Source: Chrysaora quinquecirrha
Taxonomy: Eukaryota > Cnidaria > Scyphozoa > Semaeostomeae > Pelagiidae
Direction of reading: 5' to 3'
Length of the DNA: 64,000 bases
Assembly (NCBI GenBank): GCA_014526335.1
Contig: JACTAT010000059.1
Coordinates: 2,689,312 to 2,753,311 of the forward strand
A program made the position numbers and the translations under genes. Positions 13,101 through 25,200 of the stretch are shown one piece after another. Under the pieces are notes generated by a model. It was not told the DNA's origin. It saw only the letters and a program-made list of their open reading frames with translations, and searched no databases. Position 1 is the stretch's first letter; each line of letters starts with the position of its first letter.

Positions 13101-13956
13101 TATGAGACACAAGACTTGGTCTCCTGGCACAAAATGGTACCCACTGCCTTTTCCTTAGCACTCAGCCTAAGAGGGGGCGGATGAGGGTATGTGGTCCAGG
13201 GTACGAGGGATGAGGGCATGTAGTCCAGTGGTGCCAAGAATAGGCCCTACCTTTGGGTAGCAGCTAATTACAGAGGAGCCTTCGTATTGCCCCCGTTTCG
13301 ACTCCGACTTTTCGGTCGACAACATACAGATATACAGTTACAGTTGCAGATATAGGCGTTGAAGTAGAGGGCCAGGAACTTTCGCGATAAATCAGATTGT
13401 AGAGAATAACAAATCGCTCAAATAAAACACAACTCACTATATTCAGTGCCTCGGAAAGTAAAAACAAATATCAATTTAAAACGGAACATGGAACGAAATT
13501 GGCAATCTTTTAAAATGTATTCAGTGTCTCTAGTTTTCAGCACAAGACAAGCATTAAAAATCGGCCTAATACAATTTGGAAGCCCCCGATCCTGGAGGAT
13601 AAGGCCCTGGGACAAATAACCATTCCCCCCCCTCTCTGTACGATACAGTACTCCATAAGGGCGCTACGAGAGGTGATCTATCAGAAAGAGACTTAATATT
13701 AGGAAAACCTTAAAATTGAATGTTGCGTAACCAGAACACTATATTCCAACAATGTACGACATATAGTTTCTGTGAATTCAAGGAGTTGCGAAATGATGCT
13801 TTGAAAGCAGTTAAGTATCTTTGCTAGTGCTAGATCAAGTTGCTCGTAGAAGTCAGAATCATCTTTTTAACTTGAATGATCATCGTACGATAAAATCAAA
13901 ACACTTACCTTGGTGGGGGCGGTGTTGAAAACCTTTTTTCCAGTTGATTTCAACAT
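4163..13956 (-). CDS. SLC17A5-like: SLC17 family anion transporter, sialin-like
   Basis: Eleven coding exons in transcript order: 13956-13909, 13017-12814, 11982-11949, 10539-10340, 9156-9069, 8643-8548, 8336-8206, 7117-6968, 6422-6293, 5475-5237, 4429-4163. All junctions are GT-AG and all phases close, giving 1587 bp and 528 residues, a normal length for SLC17. Major-facilitator features: the TM1 motif [10 protein letters not shown] with its conserved arginine (residue 59), a glycosylation sequon NHT at residue 72 in the first luminal loop, [34 protein letters not shown] with its conserved histidine (residue 170), and the final helix followed by SGEKQPWA. The family exports sialic acid, glutamate or other anions from lysosomes or vesicles, or carries phosphate; sialin is closest by eye. 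The cytosolic tail contains EKKPLL at residues 501-506, fitting the [DE]xxxL[LI] endolysosomal sorting signal. Exon 3 is a 34-bp microexon. Exact substrate is unknown. Confidence 0.9.
5553..5626. repeat. Fragment of the ATCAAACATT MITE family
   Basis: A short stretch containing AATGTTTGTCAACGGTCAAAC and TTTGGTCAGGACC, matching one end of the element at 9867-10314. It sits inside an SLC17 intron and has no second end. Confidence 0.45.
5690..5990. repeat. Minisatellite of ATGAGCGCCCCTCTCC type
   Basis: Within an SLC17 intron. Units of about 16-17 bp (ATGAGYRCCCCTCTCCA) alternate with a recurring segment like GGGGCAAATATTCAAATGAG, so there is a higher-order repeat of roughly 110-120 bp. It is C-rich on the plus strand, unlike the AT-rich surroundings. 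Confidence 0.75.
7930..8179. mobile_element. MITE with TTA duplication (GGGACCGGTCATTATG family)
   Basis: A 250-bp element. The left end GGGACCGGTCATTATG is answered at the right by TAATGACCGCTCCC. TTA flanks both sides (7927-7929 and 8180-8182). Subterminal sequence GGGTGGGGGCTGAAGAGAAA is repeated inverted near the right end. It lies in an SLC17 intron and ends only about 25 bp from the donor of the exon at 8206-8336. Confidence 0.85.
8735..8982 (-). mobile_element. tRNA-derived SINE, family A (reverse copy)
   Basis: Read on the minus strand it begins GGTCTCTGTGGCGCAGTGG, with box A TGGCGCAGTGG and a box B core GGTTCGAGCCACGG. The body continues CACTTGTGATTGCAGAGATA and CCTCTCTCTACCCAGGTGTA and ends near GGGGTAAAGTGTAAATTCG. 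The same body is found at 15217-15480 on the plus strand. It lies in an SLC17 intron. Confidence 0.85.
9867..10314. mobile_element. MITE, PIF/Harbinger-like (GGCCCTGGCTAAACGATC family)
   Basis: A 448-bp non-coding element with ends GGCCCTGGCTAAACGATCAA and TTGATCGTTTGGCAAGGGCC-like, duplicated TTA at 9864-9866 and 10315-10317. The interior consists of repeated inverted AACATTGCTTGTCAAGC-type words. This is the best-preserved copy of a family present at least six times in the window. It lies in an SLC17 intron. Confidence 0.85.
11633..11695. repeat. Fragment of the ATCAAACATT MITE family
   Basis: Contains TTTGCTTGACAAGCGAATTTC and TTCGAACATTTGGCC, matching one end of the 9867-10314 element. 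Only one terminus is present. Confidence 0.4.
12595..12770. mobile_element. MITE, GGCCTGGCTAAACTAGGAGA family (short copy)
   Basis: The left end GCCTGGCTAAACTAGGAGA is mirrored by TCTCCTTGTTTAGCCACAGC at the right. The interior has GTGTCTCTCGCTAC/GTAGCGAGAGACAC words. The same family is seen at 35661-35918 and 52208-52438. Exact ends here are blurred by T/A runs. Confidence 0.65.
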
Positions 13957-15216
13957 GAATTTAGTTTAGTTAACAATTATTATTATCAGTTCAATGTTAT
14001 TTATTTAACCACTTGATGTTTTCGTAGTAGATAAAGTCATTTCCATTTTCTCTTACATTTTATAGAATTTATTAAATTGTAAACCGTCAATTTGGAAAGC
14101 TAAAAAGCAAGACATTATGTGAAAAGAAAAGGTCTGTTCATACAGGTCAGCAAATGGACTTACACGTCTGAAAAGATCTCAATGAAAGCACCCGTCTTAA
14201 CCGGTCAATTTGTGATTTGCCAAAACGCAACCTTCCACCTTTTATAAATCTTTGTATTTATGTTTAAACACAGACGTAAAAACATACATTCTCATTAGGA
14301 GTTTTAATGTAATATAAAGAGTTACAGTTTCGAGATTATGGACTAGTTTCATGTATTAATCAGAAAAGTAAGGAGTTTGTCAAATGTTTGATGCTTTGTG
14401 TAGCGTACGTGGCAATAATGGCTGAGGTGGCTACCCGTCCCCGCATAGTTGTTCAGAATGCATAACGTATAGCGTGCTTCCAAGTCATCTGCATATTTTA
14501 AGGCGCAATATAGCATTTAGCGAAGTGCAATTTTGTAAATGTCTGAAAAGGCATGCGTTGGGTAGAGCCCCCCGAGCAGCATATTTGCATATTTGCAGGG
14601 CTTAACCGATAGCTTAGCTTAAATGCAAGAAATTGCGTATAGCATAGCAGCATATTATAGAGTAGGGTAGCATATAGCACAGCATTTAGCACAACATAGC
14701 GTAGCATGGCATGGCGTGGGAATCGCATAACATTATAGCATAGCTGCATTGACTACTGCATAGCAGTAGCATAGCATGGCCTAACATAGCATGATACAGT
14801 GAAATAAACATAAGCATTAGCCCAGTAAACCGATACTTTTCCAGCGTATTTCAACAGAAGGAAATAAAAAGGATGATGATAACGATAAAACAAAGCGACA
14901 TTACTTATCGCAGGAAATTCCGCAATTTTTTATCAGAGATAGCTATGAGGAACTCCTTGTGATAGAATGCAGTTCAATTTCTAAAAAATATCATAAATCA
15001 TGAAGAAATTCTTGAAAGCATAAAGCAGACTCTTGTGCTGAAATATATTAATCTTAATTTTCAATATCCAAAGAGCACAAATTGCCGGAGCCAATAGAAC
15101 AACGCTCAATCGTAAATGTCATGTTGGAATGACTTGTTTGAATTGCTTTTCCCCCAGAGTTCACTTGACCAGGTTTGGTTTGGCCACCGCCACCCATACC
15201 CGTTTTATGGTTTTGT
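13957..15216. other. Intergenic, no gene seen
   Basis: Upstream of the SLC17 start codon. The only structured part is a degenerate AGCATAGC-type simple repeat at about 14640-14790. I see no supported exon. Confidence 0.5.
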
Positions 15217-15480
15217 GGTCTCTGTGGCGCAGTGGCTAGCGTGCAAGCCTCGCAACCGTGCGTTCGAGCCATGGTCTTTCCACTTGTGATTGCAGAGATA
15301 ACAACCTTGAGCAAGTTGTTAACACAAACACAAATATGCCTCTCTCTACCCAGGTGTATAAATGGTTTGTACCTGGTCGGTATTTATGAGCGCAGTGTGC
15401 GGCTGCATCCTGCTACATGCTATATGCATCCAGAACAGGGGTAAAGTGTAAGCAAAGTGCGTAAAAACAAAAGGAGCTCG
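15217..15480 (+). mobile_element. tRNA-derived SINE, family A
   Basis: Starts GGTCTCTGTGGCGCAGTGGC. Box A TGGCGCAGTGG lies at 15225-15235 and the box B core GTTCGAGCC at 15262-15270. The tail region GGGGTAAAGTGTAA is shared with the reverse copy at 8735-8982. Pol III promoter boxes are seen in the sequence; activity is unknown. Confidence 0.85.
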
Positions 15481-15490
15481 ACGAAATTTA

Positions 15491-15867
15491 CACTCTTTTT
15501 TACGTGATAAGAATAAAGTTTATAAGAATATTGAGGCTCAGAATCATCCAATTTTTAAGAATATTGTAAGAATATGCTCAGCCTCAGCTCGCATATTTGT
15601 GCCTCATTTTTCAGCAGTTGCCTGTTTTGCAATGTTAAAACGAAACTTCATGATTGTTAAACAACATTCTTATTGTTATAATAGTTGAATTTTTCTTTCG
15701 CTCCGCCATTTACTCGTAATTTTTCTTTTAACTATGTTCCCCTGAAACCATATCATGTTTGAAAAAATAAGAATACTTTAAGAATATTTTCAGGCTCAAA
15801 ACGAAAATTTCTTAAGAATATTGAGGCTGGGCAAAATTTATAGTATTCTTATAAAAAAAAAAGAGTG
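15491..15867. mobile_element. MITE, Tc1/mariner-like (TA duplication)
   Basis: A 377-bp element with TA on both sides (15489-15490 and 15868-15869). The left end CACTCTTTTTTACGTGATAA is mirrored by AAAAAAAAAAGAGTG at the right. The subterminal word AAGAATATTGAGGCT occurs near both ends. It abuts the SINE to its left. Confidence 0.75.
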
Positions 15868-16381
15868 TAGCCTTTAGGTTTTTGGATATGTGGTAATAGA
15901 GTCTTTTGGAATGAAACGCCGCAGAATTGTACCAAGTTTTCGTCGAAAGTGATTAACTTTTTAAACAAAATGAGAAAAGGAAAATTAAGAGCTGTTTTAC
16001 TATTCATGACGTTATATTTTTCAAATTTTCACTTCAAATCGCAAGTTTTAATCATGCATGGCCAATAATTCACCAGTCGGACAGTATTGCCATTGCTTTC
16101 TTTGTAATATCTAGCTTTGTATACGTAAATGTACACGTTAACATCTACTCAATTCTTTTTTGAATCGGACCTGGGTCAGTTAGCTGTTGGCATGATAGGT
16201 GCCAGGTTCAAGTCCAAAAGGAGAGGTGAATATAATGTGACAACTCTTGTATGCCACGTGTCTTGTTTTAACTGTTTAACTCAAGAAATTGTTGCTTATG
16301 AATGGCCCTGTTAATGTATTTCTAGCTACATCTAGCATCACAGTTTTACGACCAAAGATGCCAGAGGGAATTAACTCCCGG

Positions 16382-16454
16382 AAAATCTCGTACACTCTGG
16401 CTGGGACCCTTTGTTTTCATAAAAATCCTTTGGAAATCCTTTTGTTTTCATGGG
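16382..16454 (+). repeat. Dispersed AAATCCTTTTGTTTTCA repeat
   Basis: A short word block (AATCTCGTACACTCTGGCTG, then CCTTTGGAAATCCTTTTG and TTTTCATGGG) that recurs at 20421-20510, at 43315-43407 (reverse) and at 60030-60085. No terminal repeats or coding capacity; class unknown. Confidence 0.6.
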
Positions 16455-17345
16455 TAAATTTAACCCTATCTGTAATGGTGGGGGGGGGGCCATTTTTTGC
16501 CCTTCACCCCTTACCAAACAATCTATTGTAGCATAAGAATAGAGGCATTCTTAGTAAAAAAACTTGCTGACTTTCACAAAAAAATTTACACTCTACATGA
16601 TGACATAAATTTTGGAACAATTAAATTTGTCACGTGACCCCTCAATGCCCATATTTTGAAGGCAGTAACAAATAAATTCACATTTCTACTTATATATGTG
16701 CAGCTAGATGGCCAATCAGAATGATACATACGCCAATCAACTCGTCTAATCAAGGGCTTTCATATGATGTATACTTTGTTTACTTTATTTCTTACTTTCT
16801 TACATCTTTATAACATCATCAAATCTTACAATGTTGGTAAAAATTCTCAAAAATGCTTTTTTCAGACAGAGTAAACCCTGCGCAACAAGAAAATTTACAA
16901 TTATGGTTATTTACATGCCTGTTTTGTTGGAATAATGAGGCTGGACTTCAAGTGTACTCCACACAAAGTATAAAATATTGATTGTTTGTAAAAATTATGT
17001 TCTTTTTCCAACAGATTAGAGAATATTGGCTAGAATGTAACATGTTTTTCAAATAAAAACATTTTGAGCTGCTTTGAAATGATATTTTTTAATAAAAACA
17101 GCTCCTTTTACGAAAAACCTACTTTTCCATGAAAAATCCCTACAAATGCTTTGCCTACAAACATGTCATGTGAATAACTCAATTCCAAAGCTATATTTAG
17201 AATGTGCATTACCAGAAGATACTTTGTACCAAGTTTGGTTATCCTGTCTTGTATAGTTTCTGAGATAACTACAGGGGCAAAAAGCCCCCCCCCCCCTTAG
17301 TAAAAAGTTGATCCAAAATACCCCAGTACAGATAGGGTTAGATAT

Positions 17346-17748
17346 TTAGTAAGTTAGTTAGTTAGTTGGCTAGTTAGTTTGTTTGTTAGTTAGTTGGTTA
17401 GTAAGTTATTTAGTTAGTTAGTAAAAAGTAAGTTAAGTAAGTTAGTTAGTTATATAGCTGGTTAGTTAATTAGTTAGTTAAGTTACTTGGGTAGTTACTT
17501 ATTAAGTGAGAGTTAGTTAATTAGTTAGTTAGTAAGCTAGTTAGTTACTTGGTAAGTGAATTAGTTAGTTAGTTAGTTAGTTAGCTTCTTAGCTAGTTAG
17601 TTACTTGGTAAGTTAGTTAGTAAGCTAGTTAGTTACTTGGTAAGTGAATTAGTTAGTTAGTTAGTTAGTTAGCTTCTTAGCTAGTTAGTTACTTGGTAAG
17701 TTAGTTAGTTAGTTAGATAGTTAATTAGTTACTTAGTTATAGTTAATA
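17346..17748. repeat. (TTAG)n microsatellite
   Basis: About 400 bp of imperfect TTAG units, with a larger duplication: a block containing AGTTAGCTTCTTAGCTAGTT occurs twice about 84 bp apart. It lies just downstream of the HMX stop codon. Confidence 0.9.
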
Positions 17749-17957
17749 AGGCTACCAACAGCAAGGTTCAGAAAAAATTTAAGCAAAAATGCTATTAATT
17801 TTTGACTAATCTCAGATTCTAAAACCAACTAAAATAGCTATAGCTACGTCTAACTAAATATACATATGTGCATTTGATAAAATAATTTCTAATGTTCTCA
17901 TAATCAAGTCAATCAAGTTAAGATCAATCTACAATATACTCGATCATGATCAATGAA

Positions 17958-19790
17958 TCATGATCGATCTGATCTCGGTGACGGTGATCCATGGTAAAAA
18001 TCACGTGATAAGCTTTGAACCAAATTTGGCCAATCAGGATCAGTTGACCTTGGGAAATTTGCAAAGAACGGTGACGTTGGCATCAACGATGGGCTTGTAA
18101 GTCCGCTAAGAGCGTGCTCATGATATAGTACAGGAACGGGAACTATTCTTTGCCGCCCCGTCATTGCGGCGTTTGCTTGTGCCATCGCATGAGTCATATT
18201 CGCAAGCTCAAATTCAGTAGCGATTTGCCGCTTCCATTTGTTGCGGCGGTTCTGAAACCAAATCTTCACTTGCGTTTCGCTTAGCTTTAGGGCGTTTGCA
18301 AGAGACGCGCGTTCGGATGATGAAAGATACCGCTTCATATCAAACGCTGTTTCCAGTTGATAAACTTGCCGTCTTGAGAAAACCGTTCTTGTTTTCTTCT
18401 TTTTAGATGTGCGCTCGATGTCATGATGTCTTTGCGTTGAAGCGGTAGACGATGAAACGCTGTTTGTTGTTTCTTGGACGTCCGGCGATGAGGGAGATGA
18501 TGTATGTGAATTGATTCTGTCTCTTTCTGAAGTTCTTTCTGTGAAAATGAAAAGAAAAACACATAAACATAACTCTGTTTTTAACATTATGTAGCTTTAT
18601 TAGTTATTAAGGTTCATTTTTCGAAAACTAGGGACATACAAATTAAAAATTGAGATCAAAGATCCTTCAATTAGGGATTTTTTCAAACAAAAATTTGCAG
18701 TAATGTTTGGCTTTGGCTTTCATTTTATGGTATCCATTAAATGATATCTATCTTTCCTTATTGATATGATTATATATTTGTTTATTTGTATGTTTGCATT
18801 ATTATTTGCACTTTTACTGTTTCTCATAAAAAACACCTCTATTCTGCACTCCTTGCCTTCTGCCTCTTAGGCGTCAATAGTTACTAGTACTGTAGTTCGG
18901 TTGTAGTTTTAAATTCTAGAAATTTTGTAGGTCAAAACGACCTAATGTGGTACCGAACTGCTTAGATACAAATAGGCCTATTGAGTTATTTTATTTCTAG
19001 ACGAACTCTTCCAAATAGAAGCTGGATATAGCTACCTACACAGTAACATGCAACATCACACTAAAAATCAAGATGAAAATCAAACCATCCAAAACGTCCA
19101 TAGCAGTAAAATAATACATAGTTGTTTCTCCTTTACAAGTCAGATTAAAGTGGGAGGCTAAAGGAGATGGGTGAGGTTGACAACAGGTCAAGTTATAGAG
19201 GTCAAGAACTACGTACATAAAGATTCGAATAAAGAGGTCATCGTAGGTGAAAAGTTCACGATTAGCTTTGCTTGAAACATTCTTTCTTTCTTTCTTGGGA
19301 GCATAATATGAATCACTGCTTTAACATTTCTCGGTGAGTATGTTTCCTTCTAACTTTGCTCGCAAAGGAAAGTCAAAATTGCATGTCCAGGCAGTAAGAA
19401 GACCTGTTTCAAAGTATTAAGGATGGCTAAGTTATCTTAGAACCAAATAGAACAAAACTTAAGAACAAACCTGCAAACGGCTTCGGATTTGTATTGAATT
19501 GGAGGTGCAAGCCATGGAAACCAGTTTGGGTACATCGAACTGATTGGTGTAAATGGTGATGAACCCTTGTTTTCTCTGGTAGAATCTTGTTGTCTTGTTC
19601 TGCTTGTCAACACAACATATCCCTCTTTACAAACATCATCTTCTATATTTCTATCGTACGTCGCGTTGCTTGTGCATTCTTCACTTGTCTCTTTATTAGA
19701 ACATTGATCACCAAGAATATCAGAGATAGAGAACGACGTTGACACTTTACTTCTAGCTTTCATTTTTGAGAATTCTTTATCAAACTTCAT
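17958..19790 (-). CDS. HMX: HMX (NK5) homeobox transcription factor
   Basis: Two coding exons, 19790-19471 and 18534-17958, join in phase (320 + 577 = 897 bp) to give 298 residues. The homeodomain is at about residues 152-211: [18 protein letters not shown], then [16 protein letters not shown] and [14 protein letters not shown], with Gln at homeodomain position 50. The [12 protein letters not shown] helix and the following [10 protein letters not shown]...[11 protein letters not shown] block match the HMX-specific post-homeodomain signature. An eh1-like FSISDIL (residues 20-26) suggests Groucho co-repressor binding. HMX proteins are nuclear regulators of neural and sensory cell types in animals studied; the role here is inferred. 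The acceptor at 18534/18535 was chosen because it alone keeps phase with the donor; one upstream AG would break the frame. A CCAAT box in minus orientation is at 19944-19948. Confidence 0.9.
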
Positions 19791-20420
19791 GAAGTCTTCC
19801 TATTAGAACACACCTTGAGTTGAACACACCCTGACCGTGCACGTTGCCTTCTGGCTTGAAATACTGATTTCTTCGCTTATTATCCAATGCAAATTGCTTC
19901 AATTGTGTAGACAATGCGAGTTAATCAAATGATATTTATTATGATTGGTCAGAGATTTCAGTTGTGTAGAACACGCCTACCATTACTGACGTATTGAGAA
20001 ACAACCATTAACACCATTGAAGACTGGAGCAATTTCTTTAGAGGTGTAGTTAATCTCATGTTGCCATTTACATCCGTGATTAATGTTAACCTACATGGGA
20101 GTTTCTCTTGTTTCACCAATTATTCTAATTGCGTTAATGGACCCAGTGTAAAGTAACTTGGTCCCAGTGTATAATTGAGTTTGCTTGTGCTTTCCCCACA
20201 CAGAAATGTTTTACAAAAAACCCGATCCCATTACTATACCCTCGACTCTAACCTTTCGTTGCCACTGTTACTCTATAATGCGTTGCAGATTCAAAGATTG
20301 TTGCGTAATTTTATAACAAGCTTGGGCATTTCACTCGTCGAAAAGGAAATTTCTTGGGTTTCTCTTTGCAACTTTGAGTCCTGAAATCTTTGGTTCTCTA
20401 GTCTCTAGTGCAATTCACTC

Positions 20421-20510
20421 CTTGGAATCTCGTTCACACACTTTGCTGGGATCTCTATTGTTTTCACAGAAATCCCTGGGAAATCCTTTTGTTTCCACGG
20501 GAATCTCACA
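20421..20510 (+). repeat. Dispersed AAATCCTTTTGTTTTCA repeat
   Basis: Contains GGAATCTCGTTCACACACTT, TTGTTTTCACAGAAATCCC and GGGAAATCCTTTTGTTTCCA. It matches 16382-16454 and the reverse copy at 43315-43407. Confidence 0.6.
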
Positions 20511-20849
20511 CGCGACACGCATTTTCGATGAATGAAATACCCCTCGCCTCGCCCACCTTGGTTCAAGATTAAAGTGAATTGCCCCTTTTTCATTTCTGTA
20601 GGCCTATGTATCTCAGTGACTGAAATGCAAAATGCTACCGCAAGTGGCAAACTACTTGGACGGCTTTGACGTCGTTGAGAATCAACGCTCGACCCTTGAA
20701 CGATGCCGGCGGAAGCTTTCGGAAGTTCGCAAGCGCGGAATGGAGCCCTTCCAGTACAGATTGAACTAATATGCAATTAAGTTACACCTTCATTCCTTTC
20801 TAAACACTCTTATCAGACCTGAGTGAAGGGGGCTTTGGGATTTCACGGG

Positions 20850-21130
20850 ATGCGGGTTTAGCCGATTTCGACCTCGGGTTTTCGGGTTTTTCCAAAAAAT
20901 CATGCGGGTTTTCGGGTCGAGTATTCTTAACGGGCAACGGGTTTTGCCACTTTTTTTAGCTCGGGTTTCGGGTATTGGGGTAAAAATCGGTTAAAATTTG
21001 CGGGTTTTCGGGTTTTAAACCTCACAAAGGATATCAATGTAAAATTCTTAAAACAGTTGTCGAAACTAAGGCCATCCGGGTTTTCGGGTCTGTCCCACTT
21101 TTCTTTCGGGTTTTCGGGTTTTGATACCCC
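20850..21130. repeat. Degenerate CGGGTTTTCGGGT repeat
   Basis: Many irregularly spaced copies of CGGGTTTTCGGGTTT. G-rich on the plus strand and locally unlike the flanks. Confidence 0.7.
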
Positions 21131-22081
21131 CCAAAGCCTCCCTCCTGAGTCTGCATGGTTGGAGTTTCTGGAAAGTTTTTCTTATTTTACCCCGGTAGAC
21201 GCACAATATCCTTCGCTAGATTTTAATGGAGATGACTGCCGCAGCTAAACGATCTAGAAACGCGGCATAGTGTTGAACCAGCTTTAATTACAGCAATTAA
21301 TTACAATACGCAGACAGAAGGTGTAGAATTGAATCGGAGAAAACAGCAATTGTCAGTTTTTGTTTATATTATTGTTTACATGAAACGATTTATCGACCAG
21401 ATGATTATGAAAATAATCATTGATCGTTAAGAAGTTGAAATTTACCCCTCAAGAGGTATGGCAAATGATTGTTTGAAGTCAATCAATACTAAATGTCTTA
21501 GGTTGTGGTTATTTTATTTTATTGTTGTTTTAAAACAGATGGTTGACAGCCTTTGCAACGCTGCTGGTTTCACTGGGCCAATCAACAACTTTTCTTCTTT
21601 ACCATTACATGTAATTAGCACTAAACATAATTAAGCATTTCTATGGTGATTAATTTCTGACACACATTTTGGTTAAGACAATAAACCTACTGTAATGTAA
21701 TGGATTGGATAACTCGTAGCTTTTGTGCATCAAATCAAGCTGGCTTTCACTAGATTTCAGTCCATTATCGTCTCGATTTCACGATTTCATCAATATGTTT
21801 ACCAATTCATTCGAATTCATTCTCCTAGTCTCTGTCGCTCAAATCAGGCATGTTCATCAACTATCTTAGAGGGTCGTTTGGGGGGTCACATGTTCCCCTT
21901 TTCCCTCAAGAAAATCCTTTTGTACTCTAAAGTTATGTAGCATTATTTTTCGGATTGATAGGGAGGATTTCACCTGATCACTGTTTCCCTTGTTCCCTTT
22001 TATTTTTTGACACATTCCGTTGTTCTCTTGGATACATTTCGAATGTTCTCTTCCCATGTTCTCAGTACCCGCTCTTGAAAA

Positions 22082-22089
22082 TGACGTCA
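22082..22089 (+). promoter_or_regulatory. Consensus CRE (TGACGTCA) upstream of DOCK
   Basis: A perfect palindromic CREB/ATF site lies 134 bp before the DOCK start codon. Its position in a likely core promoter is suggestive; binding is inferred. A second TGACGTCA occurs in an SLC17 intron near 7544, so chance occurrence is possible. Confidence 0.45.
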
Positions 22090-22222
22090 TAAGCCGACAC
22101 ACAAACGAGATCATGGAATGGAGTGAGTCAAGTTGTTGTTGTTCGTTGTCAGAAGTGAAGGCGGCTTGTCCTTCCGTCTTCCCACTTTAGCCATTTGGCA
22201 TGAAGTATTTTCCTCAAACAAA

Positions 22223-25200
22223 ATGACGATCCAGCCGTGGACGCCAATCAAGGAAGACAGATTTGCCGTTGGTAAGATGATGAATAAACTCCTTCTTCTG
22301 GTCATTTGCCTAATTGCGCTGATGAGAGAGTTGCCCCTAAAGAAAAACAAGGCCCTTTTTTCAGCCTTTTAAGCCTGCTTGTTTATTATGACAGGGTCTG
22401 TAGAAGCGGCTTCCTCGCACACATTCAGGATTTATGAAAAGGGCAATCACTCTTCAAAAAAGCGTACAAGATTTCTGGTAGGCATAAGGATTTCCCCTGG
22501 ATTTTCATTAAAACAATAAAGATTGCCAACAAATGTGTAGGAGATTCCAAGGGGGACAAGGGGGTGAATCTAAATGCCCCTCAGATTGATACCCATATTG
22601 TGCCCAGAAGGTATAGATCTTTCTGATCAGTGTCTTTTTCTCTTTAGCTGCTGAAATTCCTGAGTTTGCAAATGTGATATATTCCAATCAGCTCAGGTTA
22701 AGCAGCATTTTCACAAGTTTCTGTAACCTCTTGGAACCCTTTTCTTTTTTCAGCAATCTGCCAATTTCCAGCAAAGTCTGAGCATCACTTGCCCCTTGAG
22801 CTTGGTGACTTGGTGCAGCTAAAAGAAGCATATGGAGGTATTACCTTTATGATTACTATAGTGTATTTTGAACAGTAGCATAGCAAGAAAACATGCCCAA
22901 AATCAATCAAAGTAATATGATATATACAATTAAAACTCATTGTTAATTGTCTTGGAGGCACGGTGGTTAGTGTGCAGGATGCAAAACCCAAATATTGTGG
23001 TTCGAGCCACAAACAACCTAGGGCAGGTCAACAAGAACACACATGCCTCTCTTTACCCAGGTGTATGAGTGGGTACTTGATTGATAGTTACAAGCTTCAC
23101 CTTGCTACCCCATATGCTAATGCGTCCAAATCAGAGTTGAATTGTAAAGTTGGTTGAACAGCCCTTAGCTAGAATTAAGACTATAGAATTACAACTTTAC
23201 TGTTTTTACTTTAATGTTCAAAACTAAATAAAAAAGTTTTTACCTCCTTCCATATTGTTACAGATTGGTATAGAGGCTTCTCACTAAAGAACAAGAATGC
23301 CTGGGTAAGGTTTCATTCATTGTCAAATTATGCAGATCTCTAGGTCTAGAGCCACAAGTTCGATTTGATAGCTTTCAAGTAAAAAGTTTTAAATATTTTT
23401 GTTTTACCTGGATGTTATTTTGTAGGGAGTATTTCCTTCTTCATATGTTCATATCAAAGACTACAACCTGGAAAAATCTGAGTAAGTCTTATTTGAACAA
23501 CATTTCTTGTTTTTTTCTGAATAAACAGAACAATATTTATTCTTAAACATCTTTCAACAAATGGTTGGCATTAGTATGGTTTTTTCAAAATTTCAAGATA
23601 TCAAGTTTTTGATGCAAAAATTATAAAAAGCATCCAAATTTTAGTCTTTGTGCAAAGTTTCACTTCGTGTTTGTATTCTTGATTTTGTGAATGTGCACAG
23701 TTCCTGATTCTATATGGATTTAGGCAGTGAAAATTGGTTTTGGGTAAAACTTTTCACTATGACTGGTGTGAGAACCCCTATAAAGTCAAAAAATTGAATG
23801 CTCATAGAATAGAAAATACAACTGCTAAGAAAGTAAAAATTTTTCCTGCTGTATATGAACTTGGTATCAAAAATTCTGTATCTCCAAATTTTGAAAAATG
23901 TTGATAACTGTGACCCTTTTTCAAAAAAGTGTATAAAATTGGTTCTATTTATGATGTAGGTAAAGAAAGACCCAAATTATTAAAAATTTTTGTTACCAAT
24001 TATCTTACAAATCATCATTTTAGATCAAGCTCAAGAGATACAAAGAAAGAGTTGCCAATTGTTGAAGAAGTGACATCAGTGTTGAGAGAATGGGGAACAA
24101 TATGGAAACAGCTTTTTGTGGTATGCAGTTTTACAACTGATATTTCAACTGTTGTATGTTGAAATTCTACATGCATATCGTGCAAGAGAATAATGTGTTT
24201 GCATAGTTTTGGAATGTTTGACACTTAATGTTTCACTCAAGCCACCCTCAAATTTGAAGTTGTTTCTTCTAAAGCATGTTTTTGTTTTTTTTCTGGAATT
24301 AATTTGCTTGAATTGATTTCAGCATTAAATTGATTTATTTTTATTATTTTGTTAGAAACGAGAGGTGGAACTGTTTCACAGTGTCCGTCAATTAATGATG
24401 GAGCTGATGAACTGGAGAAGACAGATTATTTCTGGCACATTAACAGCTGTAAGTTTCATTCTCGTTATTTAAAAAAAAAATGAGCTTAAGGTATAGAAGA
24501 TGTTGGAACTTTCCTTGACACTGGGCACTGTATGATGTAACAGGAAGGTTAAATGCATTGATATCCTGTCTAAAAATTTCTTTCCGAGAATGAAAACATG
24601 CAGAGAAATTTTATCTCAGTTTCGCTTCTGTTGGTTGATTAAGACCTGTTGTTCCCTTAGCCTTGTAATGCGTATAGCTCAAAAATTGTACAAAGTTTCT
24701 GAGACTCTCCAAGAGAAGTTTTACTTCTTTGCAACTACCGATGATAACACACCATCGCAGAGACAGAAGAATCTTGATCTATGATCCATGATCCTCTTTT
24801 TAGTTCTAATTACTTTTCTGAACTTTTGCAGCTCATTGCAGCCAGCTGCATTCAGATTCTCCGATCTTTATTCATCTTTGTATAAGCAAATTTCCTTGTT
24901 GTTCTACTGATCACGAAGTATGGACTTCCCATCTTTTCGTGTTGACCAGAAATTTTTGTGGCTATAAAGTTGATCTTCCTTTTGCATTTATCCTCGCAAG
25001 CAATGCAATACAAATAGAGTTTCATAATATTCAAAGAAATGTCGCAGAACCTTCATGTTTTAAAGTTCCGCATTTCCATCAGTGTTTGGCAATTGCATCG
25101 ATTTTGTTGGAGCCATTTGCCAGAACACCTTGTTGCTTCAAGCGATTTCTCGCAACTGATGCGACACTTGATTAGTAGTATTGATTAACCGATCGAACCA

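Larger units (their letters stand above)
19791..22081. other. Intergenic between divergent HMX and DOCK genes
   Basis: This interval should hold both promoters. It contains the dispersed repeat at 20421-20510 and a degenerate CGGGTTTTCGGGT array at about 20850-21130. The open frame at 20405-20776 has no recognised domain. I see no supported exon. Confidence 0.5.

Noticed and set aside
17346..17748. Interstitial telomere repeat
   Set aside because: The unit is TTAG, not TTAGGG or TTAGG, and is imperfect; an ordinary microsatellite is simpler.
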